Origin: Portulaca oleracea
Lineage: Eukaryota; Streptophyta; Magnoliopsida; Caryophyllales; Portulacaceae
Length of the DNA: 64,000 nt
Reading direction: 5' to 3'
Assembly (NCBI GenBank): GCA_029582165.1
Contig: CM055868.1
Span: forward strand, 8,073,501-8,137,500
The translations under genes and the position numbers were made by a program. How positions within the stretch are numbered: the first letter of the stretch is position 1; each line of letters opens with the position of its first letter. A model generated the notes under the pieces. It made no database searches, had not been told where the DNA came from, and saw only the letters and a list, made by a program, of their open reading frames with translations. Shown in pieces: positions 58,182 to 64,000 of this stretch.

Positions 58182-58726
58182 GAGTTTTTGGATGCTAATA
58201 TACTGGATTTTGGGGATATTGGATAATAATGCACTGAACTTTGACCTTGGACAATAATACATTGTACTTTGTTGAACAATAATGCACTTAGAACGATTTC
58301 GACAGTGGCTAACTTGGTGTCAATCCTACTTAACAAGTGGAGGAGATCAATTGATCCAAAACAAATTTTAATTTATGACATGTCAGTTAATCCACACATA
58401 AGGAAAAATAATCTACTTTGAAAAGAGTAAAAAAAAATCACATTTGTATAAATGGGTTTTCACTAAAAGATTGTTGTTGTAGTTGTATAAAATTAAATTT
58501 GTTTGTGTAGATTAATTTACATAACATAAATTTACATATTATTTAGCTTATTCATCTACTCGGTCTGCCACGTAAAATCATCACCAAGTTAGCCACCGAC
58601 AAAATTGTTTCGGATGCATTATTATACAATACCCCTCAAAGTTCAGTACACTATTGTCTAAATTTAAAATTCAGTGCATTATTACCTAATATTCCAAAAA
58701 TGCAATATATTAACAAATAAAAACCC
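58182..58726. mobile_element. MULE-type element, long TIRs, perfect 9-bp TSD
   Basis: It is flanked by ttgtcaatt at 58173-58181 and 58727-58735. The paralogous segment at 9390-9400 has a single copy and no insertion. The inverted repeats run well over 100 bp, with repeated ataatgcactgaactt/aagttcagtgcattatt phrases. No transposase is present. Confidence 0.88.
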
Positions 58727-59063
58727 TTGTCAATTAGTCAAGCCATTCACCAGCAGTGTTTGTGTGACAAATGGTAGTCCAGCCAGCCACTTTTGTTGAC
58801 CATTTCGGTATATTTGTCAGTTTTCTAGATTGGCTTATTTATTAGAAATCCTTTTTTAGTTGAACTCCTCTTCCTATAATAAAAGTCTCAATAAGCAATT
58901 ATAATAAAAGTCTCAATAAGCAACTGCAGAAGCACCAAACGAAATTCGTCACCGGCTTTTGTTTTGTTTCTTAGGTAGCTAGGTACTATTGATTAGCTGT
59001 GTGTTGGCCAGTAATAGGCACGTAGACACTTTTTCCCTGACCATTAATGTTGCTAAATGAATA

Positions 59064-59299
59064 CTCCCTCGGTTTTTTTTCATTGTCGCTATAGTAAATG
59101 TGATAAAAATTTTGATCGCTAATATCTTAATTTTGTATAATGATTCATCATATAAAATTGATGTTGTTAGATTTGTTATAAAAAATACTATTAGAAAAGT
59201 ATAATATCATAGATCTTTATAAAAATATTATGTATGAAATTGTTGATTAAAAACGGACCTCAAAAAGCGTAAAAGACAAATAAAAATAAACGGAGGGAG
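59064..59299. mobile_element. Stowaway-like MITE
   Basis: Ends ctccctcggttttttt and aaaataaacggagggag between TA dinucleotides. Closely related to 11479-11711. Confidence 0.85.
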
Positions 59300-59449
59300 T
59301 ATAATTTTAATGTTGCATCTTCCCATTTGTTGTTCTCTGCCCTGACTGCCCATCTTCTAATTTCCAATAAATTCAATTGAATTGACCACTTGGATCATTA
59401 GTTAATAAAAAAATGTTTAGTTTGGTATTTAATTATAACATATATTACT

Positions 59450-59709
59450 TCCGTCTCATTGTATTTGTCCATTTACCTAATTTGAGAATACCAATATATT
59501 TTGGGAATTGAGGTGAAAAGTTTGTAATTTACCCAAAATACCCATAATTTAATTGAAGATAATAATTGTTGAAATTGTAAAAAGTGAAAATGAATTTATT
59601 AATTAAGGGTAGAAAAGTAATTACAATTATTGGAATTATAAATTGCACAAATATTTTGAGACAAAGAAATTAGGTAAAAGGACAAATTTTTTGGGCCGTA
59701 GGTAGTATA
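59450..59709. mobile_element. Stowaway-like MITE, diverged ends
   Basis: Ends cttccgtctcattgtatttg and aaattttttgggccgtagg flanked by TA. The mirrored inner part gtatttgtcc/ggacaaat supports it. Confidence 0.65.
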
Positions 59710-59790
59710 TAAGCATTATGGGCCGGTACAGCTTCGTGGTAAGTATCAATTGACAAAAAATATTATTAATTAATGTTTATTCTATACTAC

Positions 59791-60030
59791 GGCCCTGTTC
59801 TTTTCTGCGGTATTTTGCGGTGCGGTGTGGTGGGGTGTGGTGGAATTGTGGTGGGGTGTGGTATGTGGGGTAGGTGAGGAGAGAGAATGTAAAAAGTAGA
59901 GGAGAAAAGTGAAGAGAGAGAAGAGTGAGAAGAGAGAAAAGTAATGATTTGTGGCAGACTGCGGTGAGTTGTGGCAAACTGCGGTGAAGTGTGGTACCGC
60001 AGTTTGCCAACCGCAGTATAGAACATGGCC
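59791..60030. mobile_element. PIF/Harbinger-like MITE, tgcggt-rich
   Basis: The ends ggccctgttcttttctgcgg and accgcagtatagaacatggcc are complementary, flanked by tac and taa. The interior repeats tgtggtggggtg and ttgtggcaaactgcggt. It is related to the split element at 9948-10815. Confidence 0.82.
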
Positions 60031-60051
60031 TAAATGACTATTAATTTACTA

Positions 60052-60280
60052 CTCCCTTTGTTCCATCAAATTTCAAATATTTCGAGCATAGATTTCTCGA
60101 TATAAATAATAAGTTGCAATATAAAATTATAAAAATTATATTCTTAACGAAAAATATTATCATAAAATTATACTATTGTAGTTGTTAATAACATATTATT
60201 TGAAAAATTATTAATTTAAAAAGGACATTGTAGACCGTGAAAGTCAAAATTACGACTATTAATATGGAGTAGAGGGAGTT
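60052..60280. mobile_element. Stowaway-like MITE, diverged right end
   Basis: Left end ctccctttgttccatc after TA; right end atatggagtagagggag. The TA after the right end is lost. Confidence 0.55.
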
Positions 60281-60349
60281 TTCATTACTATTTTGTTTAG
60301 CATTACTAATATACTTTTATATTAAATTGTGACCATTAGTTTAGTATTA

Positions 60350-60585
60350 CTACCTCCGTTTTTATTTATCTGTCGTCTAGGGAATTGTGTTAAAAACTTT
60401 GACTGTTAATATCTTAATTTATATAATGATTTATCATACAAAATTGATATCATTATATTCGTTATAAAAAAATACTATTCAAAAAGTATAATATTATATT
60501 TTTTGTAAAAGTTTTATATTAGAAATTATTGATTAAAAATTGACACTGAAAACCGTAAATGACAGAGAAAAAAGTACGGAGGTAG
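60350..60585. mobile_element. Stowaway-like MITE
   Basis: Ends ctacctccgtttttattta and aaaaaagtacggaggtag between TA dinucleotides (60348-60349, 60586-60587). Confidence 0.85.
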
Positions 60586-60587
60586 TA

Positions 60588-61060
60588 TTAACTAAACATT
60601 TTTTTTCCTTTTATGAATAATAATGTTTAGTATTTCTGGTTATTAATTCACTGTCGTCGGGACCGGCTTCCGCACGACCTACTTTGATTATTAAGACAGG
60701 TTCTTTAGTGTGATTAGTTCAGTTTATCCTTATCCAACCTTATCTTATCTTATCTTATCAAATCTCACCTGATCCTATCACTCAAAAAAATAGGACGTAA
60801 ATTATGATGAATAATATTATTATAGGAGCACCATGTTGAAATTTTTAACAAAATACTATATGGAAAATTATTAGTCACTCAAAGAAGGAAATTAAAGATT
60901 ATAAAATATTTATCAATTGACATATAAAATACCCAAAAATAGGAAAATTATACAATAATCTCAATTTTCGACATTAGGACGATAGTAATCCATACTTTGT
61001 TTTGTACGCCAATGGTCCCCAAAAAAGTAATATTGTAATTGTTTGGTACCCAATCTCGTA
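60588..61060. other. Non-coding interval
   Basis: AT-rich, with a run of ttatcttatc repeats near 60740-60760. No gene or paired terminal repeats were recognised. Confidence 0.45.
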
Positions 61061-61279
61061 GGGTGTGTCAAATTCATAGATAAACAGTAGTAATGTAACG
61101 TAAAATTTTGGTAATGTTTGGTAACTTTTTGTAAATTTTGATAACTTTTTTCAATTTTTTCCTAATATATCAAAAATATTTTTTTTTTGCTTTTTTAACT
61201 TTGGAAATTTTTGGTGAATTTTGGAAATTTTTTTGGAAAAGTTGGTAAATTTAATTTACCCATGAATTTGACAGGCCCC
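61061..61279. mobile_element. MITE of the family found in COMT introns 1 and 2
   Basis: Left end gggtgtgtcaaattcatag, right end catgaatttgacaggcccc, with inner tggtaactttttgtaaattt units. Same family as 14047-14226 and 15015-15405. Confidence 0.68.
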
Positions 61280-61689
61280 TATATTTTCTCTAGGGTTATA
61301 TATATATTATTGAAAAAATGTGGAACAAAGTTTCTAAATTTGCTAAAAAACACGATGAAGTGTTGTGCTAAGTTTGGGGGCAAAAACAAGTTAAACTCAT
61401 GATATTTAGGTATACACGTTGATGGTAAAAAAAAAAAACAATTTTGTATCTTTAAAATTGTTGATGTACAAAAATAAATTATGGATTATTGTTGTGTAAT
61501 TACCAAAAGTTAGAATTATTATCATTTACCTAATATTCTTCATACGTATGATTCTACACGTGCAAGTATGTATTGAAATATTTTTTTAGAAAAATAATAT
61601 TTGAATCTATAATTGTATCTATTTAATTTTTATAAAAAAGAATTGAAACACTAAAAAATAAATTGCCAAGTCCATAGGATGGGCATGTT

Positions 61690-62642
61690 TACTAGTTTTA
61701 ATTTATGTCGGAGAACATCTTGGGACTCTTTTAATTTTTGAAGTGGTGTTTATGTTTAATCAAGGTGTTGTACTTCCTTTTGCTGGGTTCATTTCTGATG
61801 CTTACATCCCTCAGAAGTTGGGTAGGGATAGAAAAATGTTCGGTTTTGTTCGTTTGGCGGACAAACAAGTGGGTTTAAATGCTATTTGTGGTCTTAATGG
61901 GAGGTGTTTCAATGGCTCTGTGTTAGCTGTCTCTTGGGCTAAATTTGGTAAGAAGCTGAGCTCTAAACGTGTCAAGTGGATATGGGTTCCCAAATCAAAG
62001 CAGAGGGTTGATTCTAGTGTCCCGACTGATTCCGAGCGAACTTTTTCAAGCCCCTTCATTGCAAACATGAGTCAACCTAAAGTTGGTGTTGGTGCTCCTG
62101 AGTCTCTTGTTTGTCGCTCACCTCTATCGCGCTCGTTCAAGGATGTGGTGGTTAGTCTTGCTCCAAATGACAGTGAAGACACGGTGTCAGTTCATTCAGT
62201 GCCTGTTTTTTCTCCTGATATGGAGGATTCTATCTTAGTGCGATCAAAAGTTGGTGCTAGGAGTAGACAGAGAGGTAAGGCCGTGTTAAAATCTAAATGG
62301 AAGTTGGTTTTGGATGCCTCTCGGAAGACTAAGTCAACTAATTTTAATGCGCCACGAAAGTTAAAGAACACTATCAGTATTGAAGAGGCGTTTGCTCAAA
62401 GCAAGGCGTTGGTGAGAGAGGTTGGTAGGCAAAAGATTCTATCAACCAAGAAAAAGTGAGTGATTATGTTTGGCTGGCTTCGTAGCTGTTTTTTCATTTT
62501 TTTATGGTTGTATCTCCTTATTGGTGCTGTTTTTGCTTGCTGTTGGTTTATTTCCACTTTTTTCTGTGGACCTTTTGTAGCATCTTTGATGCTTTTAGCC
62601 TTTGTGGCTTATAACTATCGAAAAAAAAAACTTACTGTATAG
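61690..62642 (+). mobile_element. LINE remnant with RRM-type ORF1 (BNR-like)
   Basis: It begins in sequence shared with 9776-9870, carries an ORF1 piece with an RNA-recognition motif, and closes with a short tail (ttataactatcg) and a 10-base A tract near 62622. No ORF2 is present, so it is either internally deleted or a non-autonomous derivative. An RRM in ORF1 is characteristic of the BNR group of plant L1 LINEs. Confidence 0.65.
61743..62459 (+). CDS. ORF1-like protein with partial RNA-recognition motif, 238 aa
   Basis: Residues 13-68 form the second half of an RRM: GFISDAYIPQK (beta 2), the RNP1-like box RKMFGFVRL (30-38), and AICGLNGRCFNGSVLAVSWA (helix 2 and beta 4). The first strand with RNP2 is missing, so the N-terminus is truncated and the annotated ATG is simply the first available. 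The tail (70-238) is basic and Ser-rich, with no other domain. RRMs bind single-stranded RNA. In BNR-type LINEs this ORF1 protein coats element RNA. The frame is intact for 238 codons, which is long for decayed DNA, but expression is unproven and host origin of the domain is an alternative. Confidence 0.65.
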   Translation: MVFMFNQGVVLPFAGFISDAYIPQKLGRDRKMFGFVRLADKQVGLNAICGLNGRCFNGSVLAVSWAKFGKKLSSKRVKWIWVPKSKQRVDSSVPTDSERTFSSPFIANMSQPKVGVGAPESLVCRSPLSRSFKDVVVSLAPNDSEDTVSVHSVPVFSPDMEDSILVRSKVGARSRQRGKAVLKSKWKLVLDASRKTKSTNFNAPRKLKNTISIEEAFAQSKALVREVGRQKILSTKKK

Positions 62643-62658
62643 CTTTGAATAATGGGTT

Positions 62659-63203
62659 GTTTGTATTTTGGACCCTGGAATATGGGCTAGTTTATTTTTT
62701 TGAATTGTTGATTTTTAATGTTAATTTTTGGATCGTAAAGTTTGTATGCTGAATAAAAAGACCTATAAAGTTTGTGGGCGGAAAAAAAGGCCCATATCCT
62801 GTTCTTTTTTCTTTCTATGTTTGAATTTCTCTTCTAATTGACATCAAACTTCAGGACTAAGGTTAAAACTGATATTGGAGCTATAATACACATCTCTTAT
62901 ACACGCCGGGGCTACTTAAACCCTTAAGTACCCAGGGTCTAAGTAGCTCTGACATGAATAAGAGAGGTGTATTATAACTTAAATATCAGGTTTAATCTTA
63001 GCTATGAAGTTTGACGCAAATCAGGAGAGAAATTCAAATATGGGAAGAAAAAGAAAAACGATTCAAGGGCCTTATTTTTAAGTCCACAAACTTTAAGGCC
63101 CTTTGTTATTCACCCAGTAAACTTTAGGATTCAAAAAATTAACAATAAAAACCAAGGGTTTAGAAAATTAATTACCCTATACTTCGGGGTCCAAAATGCA
63201 AAC
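62659..63203. mobile_element. Foldback element, family member 2
   Basis: Palindromic arms taaagtttgtatgctgaata and tattcacccagtaaacttta surround an inner inverted repeat (ggctacttaaacccttaagta). It matches 10930-11473 along its whole length, with shared gttcttttttctt and gactaaggttaaaa. It has no coding capacity. Confidence 0.68.
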
Positions 63204-63314
63204 AAAAATAAAAAAACCATTTGAACAATTATTAAAAGAAAAATGATTTTACCATATGTCCCATAAATAAGAAGTATGCTTCCAAAAGTAAAAGTTAGAA
63301 TCTTTCCTTACTTA

Positions 63315-63833
63315 AAAAAAAACCCTCGCCTCCTTTTTTTCTTTTTCTCTCTAGAAAACTCTAGTCTCCATCTTGTTGGAGGGGTTGTCATCGATTCTTT
63401 TGTCGATGGTAAGCCCAATTTGCTTGATTTCTACCCCAATTATTAGTTTAATTTTACATTTACGCAAAGAAAGTTAGTTTCTTCTTTTGTAAGAATTTTT
63501 TTTGTACCCTTATTTAGAGGTTTTTAGTCTCTTTCTAGAGTTTTTGTTCAGTTGGTGTGGTCTAATACGTTGGATGAAGATCGACTTTCAAATGACTATA
63601 GCACAGGTTGTGAGGTTCTCCATCAATGGTAAAGATGTAGAGTCATCGAAGAAAGATGCAAAGTTATCGAAGAAATCGGAGTCGAACGTCAGTAAGACTA
63701 ATATTAGTTATTTGGAAGTTAAATTTCATATCTATGTTTTTTATCTACAATTGTTCAATCACGATTTTTATTGTAAGTGCCGTATAACTTGCTATTAATG
63801 AAATTGTTATGTCTGTTTTCAAAAAAAACAAAA
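63315..63833 (+). mobile_element. Short retroposon with 18-bp imperfect TSD
   Basis: It is flanked by agaatctttccttactta (63297-63314) and agaatccttctttactta (63834-63851). The 3' end is A-rich (ttttcaaaaaaaac). The 5' end has ctctctagaaaactctagtc, like the 5' leader of the antisense LINE near 28150. It may therefore be an internally deleted LINE. A 98-codon ORF at 63502-63798 has no recognised domain. Confidence 0.68.
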
Positions 63834-63851
63834 AGAATCCTTCTTTACTTA

Positions 63852-64000
63852 TATTTTATATATAATATTCATCCCTAAAATAGAGTCCTAATTTATATCA
63901 ATTCTGTTACCTAATTATATTATAATTCCATTATTTTCTTATCATAATATTATCATACATTACCTAAAATAAATTTCGCAATATCTCACGTCATAATCCA
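63852..64000. other. AT-rich window edge
   Basis: Nothing recognisable before the end of the window. Confidence 0.5.

Noticed and set aside
62460..62642. 60-codon hydrophobic ORF after the RRM ORF
   Set aside because: It is a translation of the T-rich LINE 3'UTR leading to the A tract; hydrophobicity follows from T-rich codons.

Overview
This is plant nuclear DNA: AT-rich, with GT-AG introns and a dense mixture of LINEs, Copia and Gypsy LTR retrotransposons, MITEs, Mutator-like (MULE) elements, a SINE and a Cassandra LTR. The only intact conventional gene is a four-exon caffeic-acid-O-methyltransferase-like (COMT-like) gene at 13344-15935 on the + strand. The LINE, SINE and Cassandra types and the gene family point to a eudicot. 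An ORF1 fragment with an RNA-recognition motif resembles the BNR LINE group first described from beet, so Caryophyllales is possible but not shown.

Layout. 1-4.8 kb: remnant of a first COMT copy (exon 3 at 543-590, exon 4 at 4702-4809) separated by a 5'-truncated LINE (604-4229). 4.8-13.2 kb: non-coding DNA with many MITE-type insertions, including a long-TIR element at 7843-8900 carrying a 144-bp tandem repeat. 13.2-16.0 kb: the intact COMT-like gene; introns 1 and 2 hold transposon insertions, one with a clean 9-bp target-site duplication (TSD). 16.0-20.8 kb: a MITE and LTR-like non-coding sequence. 20.8-38.8 kb: a third COMT copy, now a pseudogene blown up to 18 kb by a 6.9-kb antisense LINE and a CACTA-type MITE, both in intron 3. 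The MITE is itself split by a 10-kb Copia element, and one LTR of that Copia is split by a Cassandra LTR containing 5S rRNA-like sequence. 39.3-49.1 kb: a second antisense Copia element with three nested insertions. 49.3-56.9 kb: a SINE, then a patch of two opposed Gypsy fragments flanked by a 428-bp direct repeat, with a solo LTR inside gag. 56.9-64 kb: sequence partly paralogous to 9-11.5 kb, with a MITE cluster, a LINE ORF1 remnant encoding most of an RRM, and a short retroposon.

Biology. The three COMT copies lie in the same orientation, so this looks like a local tandem array in which one member survives and the other two were each disrupted by a LINE in the intron 3 region. The surviving protein keeps the catalytic His and most S-adenosylmethionine contacts of the family. 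Its glycine-rich motif I and the residue after the catalytic His are non-canonical, so its activity should not be assumed. The rest of the window is best read as a record of nested transposition. Most element boundaries come from matched TSDs or terminal repeats read by eye. Superfamily names for non-coding elements are inferences.
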